Assembly (NCBI RefSeq): GCF_000718305.1
Contig: NZ_JOFQ01000008.1
Location: forward strand, 372,001 to 436,000
From: Streptomyces niger
GTDB taxonomy: Bacteria; Actinomycetota; Actinomycetes; Streptomycetales; Streptomycetaceae
Length of the DNA: 64,000 nt
Direction of reading: 5' to 3'
The translations under genes were made by a program, and so were the position numbers. Below the pieces are notes generated by a model. That model worked only from the letters and a program-made list of their open reading frames with translations. It did not search any database and was not told the origin of the DNA. Position 1 is the stretch's first letter, and each line of letters starts with the position of its first letter. This document shows, in pieces, positions 49,473-58,324 of this stretch.

Positions 49473-50408
49473 ATGGAGCAGGCGCCAGGCAATCCGCAGG
49501 AACCGCGGGACGCCCAGAGCGGAAACGGTTCGCCGGAAGGGCGAAACGATTCACTCGGCTGCTACCGGCACCCCGACCGGACCACCGGCATCACCTGCAC
49601 CCGCTGTGACCGGCCGATCTGCCCGGACTGCATGGTCAGCGCCGCCGTCGGCTTCCACTGCCCGGAGTGCGTACGAGGCAACAGCGGCACGGGCCACGCG
49701 CCGGGCGCGAACCGGCCGCGCACGGTCGCCGGCGGCGCCCTGACCGCCGATCCGAAGCTGCTCACCAAGATCCTCATCGGGATCAATGTCGCGATCTTCC
49801 TCGTCGGCCTCCGGCTCGGCGACCCCTTCGTCCAGGCACTGGAGCTGATCGGCGGGGCCCGCGAGTCCATGCTGTCGAGCCCGTACGGGGTCGTGCAGGG
49901 CGAGTGGTACCGCCTGCTCACCGCGATGTTCCTGCACCAGCAGCCCATGCACATCGTGTTCAACATGATGTCGCTGTGGTGGCTGGGGCCGCCGCTGGAG
50001 GCGGCGCTCGGCCGGGTCAGGTTCCTCGCGCTGTACTTCCTCGCCGGACTGGGCGGCAGCGCTCTGTCGTACCTGCTCGCCGCGGTGAACCAGCCGTCGC
50101 TGGGTGCGTCCGGCGCGATCTTCGGGCTGCTGGGCGCCACGGCGGTGCTGCTGCGCCGGCTGAACTACGACATGAAGCCGGTGCTGATCCTGCTCGGCAT
50201 CAACCTCGCCATCACGTTCCTGTGGCCGGACATCGCCTGGCAGGCCCACGTGGGCGGCCTGGTGGTGGGCGCCGCGGTGGCGTACGCGATGGTGCACGCC
50301 CCGCGCGAGCGCCGGACCGTCGTCCAGGCCGGCGCCTGCGTCGCGGCGCTTCTGGTGATCATCGCGGTGGTCTGCATCCGTACGGCACAGCTGACGGGCT
50401 ACAGCTGA
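49473..50408 (+). CDS. Rhomboid-family intramembrane serine protease with N-terminal zinc-binding domain
   Basis: 311 aa. The N-terminus has a B-box-like zinc site, CYRHPDRTTGITCTRCDRP plus CPDC and HCPEC. The rhomboid core has six helices: HIVFNMMSLWWLG, catalytic Ser213 in GASGAIFG, and the partner His in WQAHVGGLVVG. It cuts membrane proteins inside the bilayer; substrates unknown. ATG 49473 is preceded by GAGGGG. It converges on crgA across a 512-bp gap. Confidence 0.93.
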   Translation: MEQAPGNPQEPRDAQSGNGSPEGRNDSLGCYRHPDRTTGITCTRCDRPICPDCMVSAAVGFHCPECVRGNSGTGHAPGANRPRTVAGGALTADPKLLTKILIGINVAIFLVGLRLGDPFVQALELIGGARESMLSSPYGVVQGEWYRLLTAMFLHQQPMHIVFNMMSLWWLGPPLEAALGRVRFLALYFLAGLGGSALSYLLAAVNQPSLGASGAIFGLLGATAVLLRRLNYDMKPVLILLGINLAITFLWPDIAWQAHVGGLVVGAAVAYAMVHAPRERRTVVQAGACVAALLVIIAVVCIRTAQLTGYS

Positions 50409-50456
50409 CGGGCTGACGCCGAGGCTGCTCGCGGGCGGGCCGCGGCGCACTTCCCC

Positions 50457-50525
50457 CAGCAACCTCGGCTGTCTCCCCCCAGCAATCTCGGCTTGCTTCC
50501 CTCAGCAACCTCGGCTTGTTTTCCC
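50457..50525 (+). repeat. Three 23-bp direct repeats
   Basis: Units start at 50457, 50480 and 50503, each beginning CAGCAA(C/T)CTCGGCT and ending in a pyrimidine run. Spacing is exact. Confidence 0.88.
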
Positions 50526-50607
50526 ACCGGAAACGGCTGACCCGTACCCCTCACAGGGGTACCGACATACCCACAGCGCACTGCGGGGGGAGTGACCGAC
50601 CGTTCAC

Positions 50608-50817
50608 TTGTCCACAGCTTGTGTCGGCCTCTGTGCGCACCGTGCAGAATCCCGGCAAGCCCGGCAAGGGGGACCACTGCAGGGACGTTTCCCCAGTACA
50701 ACCGCAGGTCCCTGGGGCTCGGCGATCTCCGCCCCCGGTGTGACCGGCGTCAACCCCACAGGGGTTATCCACAGATCTTCTGAAGTTTTCCCCGGCTGTG
50801 GATAACCGTGTGGATGG
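50608..50817. promoter_or_regulatory. DnaA-box cluster outside oriC
   Basis: TTGTCCACA at 50608-50616 (plus), TTATCCACA at 50765-50773 (plus), TTATCCACA at 50797-50805 (minus) and CCATCCACA at 50809-50817 (minus). The middle two lie within perfect 12-bp inverted arms (50763-50774 and 50796-50807). Three match the preferred box exactly. Confidence 0.8.
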
Positions 50818-50920
50818 TCTTGGGCACAGCTTGCGTTCAACGCGAGGGTGAGCCCGCCCTCCTGGAGTCGGGGCGCGCCGCTGCAAGGCCGGGCCACGCC
50901 GCTTCAGTGGCGGAGCGGGG

Positions 50921-51178
50921 CTACTTCCACTGTGTGGAGACGCCGAACCCCACCGCGATGAAGCCGAAGCCGGCGACGATGTTCCAGTTTCCCATCGCCT
51001 TGATCGGCAGGTCGCCCTCGGTCACGTAGAAGCACACGATCCAGGCCAGTCCGATCATGAACATCGCCAGCATCAGCGGCGCCACCCAGCCCCGCCCGGA
51101 GTTCAGCTTGATCGAACTGGTCTGCTTCGCCGGCGGCGGCGTGAAGTCGTCCTTCTTGCGGATCCGTGACTTCGGCAC
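50921..51178 (-). CDS. crgA: Cell division inhibitor/regulator CrgA
   Basis: 85 aa. A basic N-terminus, [15 protein letters not shown], precedes two membrane helices ([22 protein letters not shown] and [20 protein letters not shown]), the complete CrgA pattern. CrgA acts at the septum with FtsZ, FtsI and, in streptomycetes, delays septation in aerial hyphae. GTG 51178 is set by AGGAG 8 nt upstream. It is divergent from the DUF881 gene, a conserved arrangement. Confidence 0.95.
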   Translation of the reverse strand: MPKSRIRKKDDFTPPPAKQTSSIKLNSGRGWVAPLMLAMFMIGLAWIVCFYVTEGDLPIKAMGNWNIVAGFGFIAVGFGVSTQWK

Positions 51179-51320
51179 GAGGAACTCTCCTGTCGATGCG
51201 CTGCGTAACCGCGCGGATGTACAAAGGCTGGCGCCGGTCGGGGGGCGTCGGGGATCGGGTGCTCCCCCCGGGCGTCCGTTAGCGTAGTGCTTCCGCGGCG
51301 TCGTAAGGAGTAAGGGTACG

Positions 51321-52091
51321 TTGAGCAATTCCGCTGACTCCCCCGGCCGCCGTCCGCGTCCGCGGCTGCGTCCCGTACGGCTGTTGACGCTGGCCGTCTT
51401 CGCGCTCGCCGGGCTGCTCTTCTGGATCAGCTTCGACACCGCACGCGGCACCAACCTGCGGTCGGACGATTCCATGCTGCGACTGTCGGACCTCATCCAG
51501 GACCACAGCCAGAAGAACAAGATCCAGGACGAGCGCAACGCCTCGCTCCGCTCCGACGTCGACCGGCTCGCCGACGAGGACAACGGCAGCACCGACGCCG
51601 ACAAGGCCCGGGTACAGGCGCTGGAGAAGAATGCGGGCACGAAGAAGGTGGCCGGCCAGGGCCTGTCCGTCACCCTCACCGACGCCCCGCCCAACGCCAC
51701 CGCCAAGATCCCCGGCGTGCCCGAGCCGCAACCCAACGACCTGGTCATCCACCAGCAGGACCTGCAGGCCGTCGTCAACGCCCTGTGGAAGGGCGGCGCC
51801 AAAGGCATCAAGGTCATGGACCAGCGGCTGATCTCCACCAGCGCGGTCCGCTGCGTCGGCAACACCCTGATCCTCCAGGGCCGCGTCTACTCGCCGCCCT
51901 ACACCGTCACCGCGGTGGGCGACCGCCAGGCGCTGACCGACGCGCTCAACACCTCGCCTGCCATCCAGAACTACCTGCAGTACGTCGATGCTTACGGACT
52001 CGGCTGGAAAGTCGAGCCGCGCGGAACGATGACTCTGCCCGGTTACTCCGGCACAGTGGAGCTCCACTACGCACAGCCCGTGCAGCCGTAG
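51321..52091 (+). CDS. DUF881-family membrane-anchored protein
   Basis: 256 aa. One N-terminal helix ([23 protein letters not shown]) anchors an extracytoplasmic part with a coiled coil ([29 protein letters not shown]) and the DUF881 fold ([45 protein letters not shown]). Its role is unknown but it pairs with crgA throughout actinobacteria, suggesting division or wall work. It starts at TTG 51321, set by AAGGAG upstream. Confidence 0.9.
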   Translation: MSNSADSPGRRPRPRLRPVRLLTLAVFALAGLLFWISFDTARGTNLRSDDSMLRLSDLIQDHSQKNKIQDERNASLRSDVDRLADEDNGSTDADKARVQALEKNAGTKKVAGQGLSVTLTDAPPNATAKIPGVPEPQPNDLVIHQQDLQAVVNALWKGGAKGIKVMDQRLISTSAVRCVGNTLILQGRVYSPPYTVTAVGDRQALTDALNTSPAIQNYLQYVDAYGLGWKVEPRGTMTLPGYSGTVELHYAQPVQP

Positions 52092-52118
52092 CGCGCGGGA
52101 GCGCGCCGGAGCGGGTAA

Positions 52119-52208
52119 GGAGGGGCGCGAAGCTCCTTGGGGGGCGGTGGTCGGGTGACGGTTAGGGAGGGGCGCGAAGCTCCTTGGGGGGCGGTGGTCG
52201 GGTGACGG
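52119..52208 (+). repeat. Two-copy 47-bp-period tandem repeat between DUF881 and sortase genes
   Basis: 43 bp are identical at 52119-52161 and 52166-52208. Each unit has a small hairpin (GGAG...CTCC). Confidence 0.9.
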
Positions 52209-52224
52209 GAGGGCGGGTCCGGGT

Positions 52225-52965
52225 ATGTCCGTGCGGTGGATCGTCAGGACCTTCAGCGAGCTGTGCCTCACCGTCGGCAGCCTGATCGTCCTCTTCGTGG
52301 TCTACGTGCTCTTCTGGACCGGCGTACGCGCCGACAGCGCCATGGACGGTGAGCTCGGAAAACTGGCGGAGCGCTGGGCCACGGGTCCGGTCGCCGCGGC
52401 CTCGCCCGCGCCCGGCGGCCCGTCCCAGGACGGGACCACCTCTCCGGGGGCGGGCGACCCGCAGGACGACGGACCGCCACCGCAGCCCGCCTACCGGGAC
52501 GGCGAGCCCTTCGCCGTCATGTACATCCCGCGCTTCGGCGGCGACTGGGCGAAGCCCGTGCTGGAGGGCACCGCCACCGGCACTCTGCAGAAGGGCCTGG
52601 GCCACTACGACGGCACCGCCCGGCTCGGCGCCACCGGCAACTTCGCCGTCGCCGGCCACCGCCGCACCTACGGCGACCCGTTCAAGGACTTCCCGCGGCT
52701 GCGGCCCGGCGACGCGGTCGTGATCAGCGACGGCACGACGTGGTTCACGTACCGCATCGACAAGCGCCCCTACCGCACCTCGCCCGGCGACATCGGGGTC
52801 ATCGACCCCGTACCGCGCGCATCCGGCTACGACGGCCCCGGCCGTTACCTCACCCTTACGACCTGCGAGCCAGAGTGGGGGCACAGTCACCGGCTGATCG
52901 CCTGGGCACACCTGGACGCGACCGAGCCGGTGGCCGGGGGCCGTCCGTCCGCATTGCGCAGCTGA
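52225..52965 (+). CDS. Class E sortase (first of three)
   Basis: 246 aa. An N-terminal helix (LCLTVGSLIVLFVVYVLFW) anchors an outside sortase domain with catalytic His145 (VAGHRRTYGDPF), Cys214 (TLTTCEPE) and the Arg in SHRLIAWAHL. Class E sortases join proteins with an LAXTG signal to the cell wall. The linker after the helix is Pro/Gly-rich. ATG 52225 begins MSVRWIVRT. It is followed 71 bp later by a small membrane protein gene. It is less like the next two sortases than they are to each other. Confidence 0.88.
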   Translation: MSVRWIVRTFSELCLTVGSLIVLFVVYVLFWTGVRADSAMDGELGKLAERWATGPVAAASPAPGGPSQDGTTSPGAGDPQDDGPPPQPAYRDGEPFAVMYIPRFGGDWAKPVLEGTATGTLQKGLGHYDGTARLGATGNFAVAGHRRTYGDPFKDFPRLRPGDAVVISDGTTWFTYRIDKRPYRTSPGDIGVIDPVPRASGYDGPGRYLTLTTCEPEWGHSHRLIAWAHLDATEPVAGGRPSALRS

Positions 52966-53036
52966 GCCACACCGCCGGGACTCGCCCCTTACTCTGGTGG
53001 GGCAAATGACCATTGGCATCGGCAAGTAGGGACAGC

Positions 53037-53213
53037 ATGTACGGCTGGATCTGGCGGCATCTGCCGGGCAACGCATGGGTGAAGGCACTGATCTCGCTCG
53101 TGCTCGCGCTGGCGATCGTCTTCCTGCTCTTCCAGTACGTCTTTCCATGGGCGGAGCCGCTGCTCCCCTTCAACGACGTCACGGTGGATCAGGGAATGAG
53201 GGCCGTCCGATGA
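53037..53213 (+). CDS. Small single-helix membrane protein
   Basis: 58 aa: MYGWIWRHLPGNAWVKALISLVLALAIVFLLFQYVFPW, then a short acidic end LLPFNDVTVDQGMRAVR. One helix spans residues 15-37. The stop overlaps the ATG of the pabA gene, so they are translationally coupled. It is conserved in this place in streptomycetes, function unknown. Confidence 0.8.
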   Translation: MYGWIWRHLPGNAWVKALISLVLALAIVFLLFQYVFPWAEPLLPFNDVTVDQGMRAVR

Positions 53214-53884
53214 GCGCGAAGATCCTCGTGGTCGACAACTACGACAGCTTCGTCTTCAACCTCGTCCAGTACCTCTACCAGCTCGGTGCCGAGTGCGAGG
53301 TGCGACGCAACGACGAGGTGGAGCCGGGGCACGTGCATGGGGGCACCTCCCGCTCGAGCGGAGCCGAGAGTGGGGGAGGTTTCGACGGCGTCCTGCTGTC
53401 GCCCGGCCCGGGCGCACCCGAGCAGGCGGGCGTCTGCATCGACATGGTGCGGCACTGCGCGGACACCGGCGTGCCGGTCTTCGGCGTGTGCCTGGGCATG
53501 CAGTCCATGGCGGTGGCGTACGGCGGCGTCGTCGGCCGCGCTCCCGAGCTGCTGCACGGCAAGACCTCCCTGGTGACGCACGAGCACAAGGGCGTCTTCC
53601 AGGGCCTGCCCTCGCCGTTCACGGCCACCCGCTACCACTCCCTGTCGGTGGAGCGGGACACCCTGCCCGCCGAGCTGGAGGTCACCGCCTGGACCGAGAC
53701 CGGCCTGGTGATGGGCGTACGCCACCGGGAACTGCCCGTCGAGGGCGTGCAGTTCCACCCGGAGTCGGTGCTGACCGAGTGGGGCCACGGAATGCTCGCC
53801 AACTGGCTGGTCGAGTGCGGTGACAAGGGAGCTGTGGAGCGTTCGACGGGGCTCGCCCCGGTGGTCGGCAAGGCCGGCGCGTGA
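53210..53884 (+). CDS. pabA: Class I glutamine amidotransferase, aminodeoxychorismate/anthranilate synthase component II
   Basis: 224 aa. It begins ILVVDNYDSFVFNLVQYL, with the nucleophile Cys in FGVCLGMQSM, the oxyanion block GVLLSPGPG and the His-Glu pair in VQFHPESV, all complete. It releases ammonia from glutamine for a chorismate-using partner (folate or tryptophan); that partner is not in this window. Between RND and GVLLSPGPG there are about ten extra residues encoded by a hairpin element at 53336-53379. ATG 53210 overlaps the stop of the small gene, and the 3' end overlaps the next sortase start by 4 nt. Confidence 0.92.
   Translation: MSAKILVVDNYDSFVFNLVQYLYQLGAECEVRRNDEVEPGHVHGGTSRSSGAESGGGFDGVLLSPGPGAPEQAGVCIDMVRHCADTGVPVFGVCLGMQSMAVAYGGVVGRAPELLHGKTSLVTHEHKGVFQGLPSPFTATRYHSLSVERDTLPAELEVTAWTETGLVMGVRHRELPVEGVQFHPESVLTEWGHGMLANWLVECGDKGAVERSTGLAPVVGKAGA
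53336..53379 (+). repeat. 44-bp hairpin element inserted in frame in pabA
   Basis: Begins CATGGGGGCACCTCCC and ends GTGGGGGAGG; ACCTCCC (53345-53351) pairs with GGGAGGT (53374-53380), and CTCG with CGAG inside. It encodes HGGTSRSSGAESGGG, unlike any part of the family. I recall close relatives of this sequence scattered in Streptomyces genomes. Confidence 0.75.
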
Positions 53885-55287
53885 CCGCGCTCCGCCCCGA
53901 GCGCGAAGGCATGTCGTCGTACGGTCCTTACGATCCGTACGACGACTCCGTCGCGTTCGAGGCGGCCGTCGGGCAGCTCGGCGATCCCCTCACGGACCCG
54001 CTGCCCGGCCAGGACGACGGCCAGGGCCTGGGGCCGGGGCCGGCGCAGGGCCAGGAGGCCGTCACCGCGTACGACCAGGCAGCCCGTCCGTACGATCAGC
54101 CGGCCGGCCCCCAAGACCCAGCCGGCTACCCGCAGACCGCCGGCTATCCGCAGTCTGCCGCTGCCTACGAGCCGACCGCCGTCTTCGACCAGGTCCCGGC
54201 ATACGACGCCCGGGCATACGACGACCCGGCGCCGGCGCCTGGCCAGGCCTTGGCATACGACCATTCCGCCACCGAAGTGGCGGGCCACGGCACGTACACC
54301 GAAGCGGCCCTCGCCGCGGCCGACACCGTCATCGCGCCGGCCGTGCCGTCCCTGCCCGTCGACGACGAGACGATGGCGCTGCGGCAGGCGGACCCCAAGG
54401 CCGTGAAACGGCCCGAGGACGCTGTTTCACGTGAAACAACGCCTCCGGCGACCGGCGGGCGCGCCGAACGGCGCAGAGCGGCGCAGGCGGCCGCCAAACG
54501 AGGCGGCAAACGCGGCCGCCGCGCCGCCCCGGCCGCCGAGACCGCTCCCGAGCCCGTGCCGACCTCGCGGGTCGCCGCACGACGGGCCGCGCGAGCCCGC
54601 AAGGAGAGCGTCGGCGTCGTCGTCAGCCGGATCACGGGTGAGGCGTTCATCACCCTCGGCGTGCTGATGCTGCTGTTCGTCGCGTACCAGCTGTGGTGGA
54701 CCAACGTCCTGGCCCACAACCAGGCGGGCGGCGCCGCCAACAATCTTCAGCAGCAGTGGGACAAGGACGGCGAGGACGACAAGCGCGCGGCGGGTGCGTT
54801 CTCGCCCGGCGAGGGCTTCGCGATCATGTACATCCCCAAGCTGGACGTGAAGGTCCCGATCGCCGAGGGCATCAGCAAGACCGAGGTCCTGGACCACGGC
54901 ATGGTCGGCCACTACGGCGAGGGCAAGCTGAAGACGGCGATGCCTTGGGACAAGACCGGCAACTTCGCGGTGGCGGGCCACCGCAACACCCACGGCGAGC
55001 CGTTCCGCTACATCAACCGGCTGGTCAAGGGCGACAAGATCGTTGTCGAGACCCGCAGTCGCTTCTACACGTACGAGATGGAGAGCATCCTCCCGCAGAC
55101 CCTGCCCTCCAACGTCGGGGTCATCGGCCCCGTCCCGCCGGGCTCCGGCTTCACCAAGCCCGGCCGGTACCTCACGCTGACCACGTGCACCCCGGAATTC
55201 ACCAGTACCTACCGGATGATCGTGTGGGGCAAGATGGTCGAGGAGCGGCCGCGGAGCAAGGGTAAGCCGGATGCGCTCGTCAGCTGA
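53881..55287 (+). CDS. srtE1: Class E sortase with long N-terminal cytoplasmic tail
   Basis: 468 aa. About 250 residues of Tyr/Pro/Ala-rich, low-complexity tail and a basic Ala/Arg segment precede the helix (GEAFITLGVLMLLFVAYQLWW). The sortase domain has His367 (VAGHRNTHGEPF), Cys436 (TLTTCTPEF) and Arg445 (YRMIVWG). SrtE1 anchors chaplins and other LAXTG proteins needed for aerial growth in S. coelicolor; the symbol rests on gene order and could be swapped. A parS site is translated as VSRET in the tail. GTG 53881 overlaps pabA by 4 nt. Confidence 0.88.
   Translation: MTALRPEREGMSSYGPYDPYDDSVAFEAAVGQLGDPLTDPLPGQDDGQGLGPGPAQGQEAVTAYDQAARPYDQPAGPQDPAGYPQTAGYPQSAAAYEPTAVFDQVPAYDARAYDDPAPAPGQALAYDHSATEVAGHGTYTEAALAAADTVIAPAVPSLPVDDETMALRQADPKAVKRPEDAVSRETTPPATGGRAERRRAAQAAAKRGGKRGRRAAPAAETAPEPVPTSRVAARRAARARKESVGVVVSRITGEAFITLGVLMLLFVAYQLWWTNVLAHNQAGGAANNLQQQWDKDGEDDKRAAGAFSPGEGFAIMYIPKLDVKVPIAEGISKTEVLDHGMVGHYGEGKLKTAMPWDKTGNFAVAGHRNTHGEPFRYINRLVKGDKIVVETRSRFYTYEMESILPQTLPSNVGVIGPVPPGSGFTKPGRYLTLTTCTPEFTSTYRMIVWGKMVEERPRSKGKPDALVS
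54424..54437. promoter_or_regulatory. parS site inside sortase gene
   Basis: Perfect GTTTCACGTGAAAC, in frame as VSRET in the disordered tail; the most distant parS here, about 23 kb from oriC. Confidence 0.93.
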
Positions 55288-55310
55288 GCACCATCAGGGG
55301 GTACCACGCG

Positions 55311-56087
55311 GTGACTGCCACCGGACAGGACGCGGACGTCGAGGGCGTCGAGGGGACCGATGACGGCGGGGCGCCCGCCGCGGCGTCGCGACCCGCGCCG
55401 CGTAAGGCGCGGCGCCGCATAGCAGCCGTCGTCAGCGTCATCGGCGAGCTGCTGATCACGGCCGGCGTGGTGATGGGCCTCTTCGTCGCCTACTCGCTGT
55501 GGTGGACCAACGTCCTCGCCGACCGCGCGGCGCACCACCAGGGTGACCAGGTGCGGCGGCACTGGGCCGAGTCGAAGGGCCCGGACCAGCAGAAGGAGCT
55601 GGACACCAAGGACGGCCTCGGGTTCCTGCACGTCCCCGCGATGAAGAACGGTGAGGTGCTGGTCAAGAAGGGCACCAGCAGCAAGATCCTCAACGACGGG
55701 GTCGCCGGCTACTACACCGAGCCGGTGAAGTCCGGGCTGCCGCGGGACAAGACGGGCAACTTCACGCTCGCCGCGCACCGGGACGGCCACGGCGCGAAGT
55801 TCCACAACATCGACAAGCTCAAGGACGGCGACGCGATCGTCTACGAGTCGCAGGACCGCTGGTACGTCTACAAGGTCTTCGCGACCCTGCCGGAGACGTC
55901 CAAGTACAACGTCGACGTGCTGAACAAGGTCCCGAAGGAGTCCGGCAAGAAGAAGCCGGGCCGCTACATCACCCTGACGACCTGCACGCCGGTCTACACC
56001 TCGAACTACCGCTACATCGTCTGGGGTGAGCTGGTCCGCACCGAGAAGGTCGACGCGGACCGCACCCCGCCGAAGGAACTGCGCTAG
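55311..56087 (+). CDS. srtE2: Class E sortase
   Basis: 258 aa. A short basic N-terminus and one helix (GELLITAGVVMGLFVAYSLWW) precede the sortase domain with His156 (LAAHRDGHGAKF), Cys225 (TLTTCTPVY) and a following Arg (YRYIVWG). It is closely related to the preceding sortase, which lies 23 bp upstream, probably a tandem duplication with partly shared substrates. GTG 55311 starts TATGQDADV. The gene ends at a strong bidirectional terminator. Confidence 0.88.
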   Translation: MTATGQDADVEGVEGTDDGGAPAAASRPAPRKARRRIAAVVSVIGELLITAGVVMGLFVAYSLWWTNVLADRAAHHQGDQVRRHWAESKGPDQQKELDTKDGLGFLHVPAMKNGEVLVKKGTSSKILNDGVAGYYTEPVKSGLPRDKTGNFTLAAHRDGHGAKFHNIDKLKDGDAIVYESQDRWYVYKVFATLPETSKYNVDVLNKVPKESGKKKPGRYITLTTCTPVYTSNYRYIVWGELVRTEKVDADRTPPKELR

Positions 56088-56132
56088 CCGCCACCGCGGT
56101 GGGCGGCGGGAGACCTGCCGCCCACCGCAAGC

Positions 56133-56170
56133 GAGAGGGCCCGGGGCGAGTGATCGCCCCGGGCCCTCTC
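56133..56170. terminator. Bidirectional terminator srtE2 / pknB
   Basis: Perfect 17-bp stem (56133-56149 with 56154-56170) and 4-nt loop between convergent genes. Confidence 0.9.
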
Positions 56171-56202
56171 ACGTTCCGGCCGCTGCCGGTCCTGCTTCGG
56201 CG

Positions 56203-58179
56203 TCAGTGCTTGCGGCCCCAGGCGCCGCCCCAGAAGCCGCCGTCGTCCCCGCCGTCGTCCCCGCCGTTGCCGGGCATCGTCGTGACGTTCACGGACGTGC
56301 CCTTGGCGACCTCCGTGCCGGCGATCGGGTCGGAGACCACGACAGTGGCGTTGTCGTCCTGCGGGCCGGTGATGTTGCCGACCGCGAGACCCATGTCGGT
56401 GAGGGTCTTCTTGGCGTCCTTGAGCTTCTGGCTGGACAGGTCGGGCACCTGGACCTTCTCGGCGGCCTTGGCGACCGTCAGGGTGATCTGGGAGCCGTTC
56501 TCGGCCTGGCTGCCGCCGGCCGGGTCCTGCGACAGCACGGTGTCGGCCGGCTGGTCGGACTCCTGGTCCGTACGGGCCACCTTGAAGCCGAGGTCGGTCA
56601 GCTGCTTCTGCGCCTGGTCGAAGGGCTTGTTGGTGACGTCGGGCACCGCGGTCTTCGGCTTCGCGGCCGCGACGGTCAGGGTGATCGTCTTGTCCTTGGC
56701 GGCCTCGGTCTGACTCTGCGGGTCCTGGTTGATGACCTTGCCGGGAGTCTGGTCGGACTGCGCCTTCGTCTGCTGGATGTCCGTGAAGCCCTTGTCCTCC
56801 AGGATCGACTTGGCCTTGTCGAAGGTGTAGCCGAGGACGTCCGGCACGGTGATCTTCTCGACGCCGGTGCACATCGTCACCGTGACCGTGTCGCCCTTAC
56901 CGATGTCGGAGCCGGCCGTCGGGTTCTGCTTGGTGACCTGGCCCTTCTTGGCGTTGTCGCAGGTCTTGCTGCCACCCTTGACGACCTTGAAGTCGCCGTT
57001 GCGGCCGGCCTGCCGCGCCTCGTCCAGGGTCTTGCCGACCAGGCTGGGCGCCGGGAAGCTGCCCTCCGACTTGCCGCCGCTGAACATCGCCTTGCCGATG
57101 AAGATCGCACCGATCAGGACCAGGACCGCCGCCAGGATCAGCAGGATCGTGGAGGTGCGGTTCTTCTTCTGGCCGCCCCGGCGCCGGTCGGGCCGATCGT
57201 CGTAGCCGTAACCGCCGTCGTCGGGGTTGACCGGCGGCAGCATGGAGGTGGCGCCCGCCGGGTCCTGCGGCCGCAGCGTCGCGGTGGGCTGGTCCTGGTC
57301 GTAGCCGACGGCGCCGAGCGCCGCGGTGGCCGCGACCGGCTGCCCGTCCAGCGCCGCCTCGATGTCGGCGCGCATCTCGTCCGCCGACTGGTAGCGGTAG
57401 TCCGGGTCCTTGACCAGCGCCTTGAGGACGATCGCGTCCATCTCGGGCGTGATCTCGGGGTCGAAGTTGCTCGGCGGCTGCGGCTCTTCACGCACGTGCT
57501 GGTACGCGACCGCGACCGGCGAGTCGCCGACGAACGGCGGCCGGACGGTCAGCAGCTCGTACAGCAGGCAGCCGGTGGAGTACAGGTCGGACCGCGCGTC
57601 GACGGTCTCGCCCTTGGCCTGCTCCGGAGAGAGGTACTGCGCCGTGCCGATCACCGCTGCGGTCTGCGTCATCGTCATGCCGGCATCGCCCATCGCACGG
57701 GCGATGCCGAAGTCCATGACCTTCACCTGTCCGGTGCGGGTCAGCATGACGTTCGCGGGCTTGATGTCACGGTGGACGATGCCGGCCCGGTGCGAGTACT
57801 CCAGCGCCTGCAGCACGCCGATGGTCATCTCCAGCGACCGCTCGGGCAGCAGCTTGCGACCGGAGTGCAGCAGCTCACGCAGCGTGGACCCGTCGACGTA
57901 CTCCATCACGATGTACGGGATCGAGACACCGTCGACGTAGTCCTCGCCGGTGTCGTAGACCGCGACGATGGACGGATGGTTCAGCGAGGCGGCCGACTGG
58001 GCCTCACGGCGGAACCGGGCCTGGAAAGACGGGTCGCGGGCCAGGTCCACGCGCAGCGTCTTCACGGCGACGGTGCGCCCGAGGCGGGTGTCATGGGCGA
58101 GGTACACCTCGGCCATGCCGCCGCGGCCGAGCACCGAGCCCAGCTCGTACCGGCCGCCGAGGCGACGCGGCTCTTCCAT
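56203..58179 (-). CDS. pknB: Ser/Thr protein kinase PknB with four PASTA domains
   Basis: 658 aa. The kinase domain (1-275) has LGRGGMAEVY, AVKTL, HRDIKPANVM, DFGIA and GTAQYLSPEQAKG. A linker leads to one helix (TSTILLILAAVLVLIGAIFIG) near 344-366, then four PASTA repeats that bind muropeptides or lipid II, and a Gly/Asp-rich end. It senses wall precursors and phosphorylates division and synthesis proteins, including MurJ partners and FHA proteins. ATG 58179 (EEPRRLGGRYELG) is chosen because codons upstream are unlike the family. pbpA lies 145 bp upstream on the same strand. Confidence 0.96.
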   Translation of the reverse strand: MEEPRRLGGRYELGSVLGRGGMAEVYLAHDTRLGRTVAVKTLRVDLARDPSFQARFRREAQSAASLNHPSIVAVYDTGEDYVDGVSIPYIVMEYVDGSTLRELLHSGRKLLPERSLEMTIGVLQALEYSHRAGIVHRDIKPANVMLTRTGQVKVMDFGIARAMGDAGMTMTQTAAVIGTAQYLSPEQAKGETVDARSDLYSTGCLLYELLTVRPPFVGDSPVAVAYQHVREEPQPPSNFDPEITPEMDAIVLKALVKDPDYRYQSADEMRADIEAALDGQPVAATAALGAVGYDQDQPTATLRPQDPAGATSMLPPVNPDDGGYGYDDRPDRRRGGQKKNRTSTILLILAAVLVLIGAIFIGKAMFSGGKSEGSFPAPSLVGKTLDEARQAGRNGDFKVVKGGSKTCDNAKKGQVTKQNPTAGSDIGKGDTVTVTMCTGVEKITVPDVLGYTFDKAKSILEDKGFTDIQQTKAQSDQTPGKVINQDPQSQTEAAKDKTITLTVAAAKPKTAVPDVTNKPFDQAQKQLTDLGFKVARTDQESDQPADTVLSQDPAGGSQAENGSQITLTVAKAAEKVQVPDLSSQKLKDAKKTLTDMGLAVGNITGPQDDNATVVVSDPIAGTEVAKGTSVNVTTMPGNGGDDGGDDGGFWGGAWGRKH

Positions 58180-58324
58180 AGCTACTCCAGCCCTCTCCGT
58201 CGATCCCGACCGCACCTGTGTGTGGTCCGGCGGTGTGCTGTTCCGGCATACCGTACCCGGCACGCCTGACGCGGCCCGGCCGCGGCCGCCACCTGATATG
58301 CGACCGGTACGGTCATGACCGAGG

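Larger units (their letters stand above)
50409..50920. other. Convergent intergenic gap with direct repeats and DnaA boxes
   Basis: 512 bp between the 3' ends of the rhomboid and crgA genes, far longer than a convergent gap needs. It holds a 3 x 23-bp repeat array and four DnaA boxes, and no plausible gene. Confidence 0.8.
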
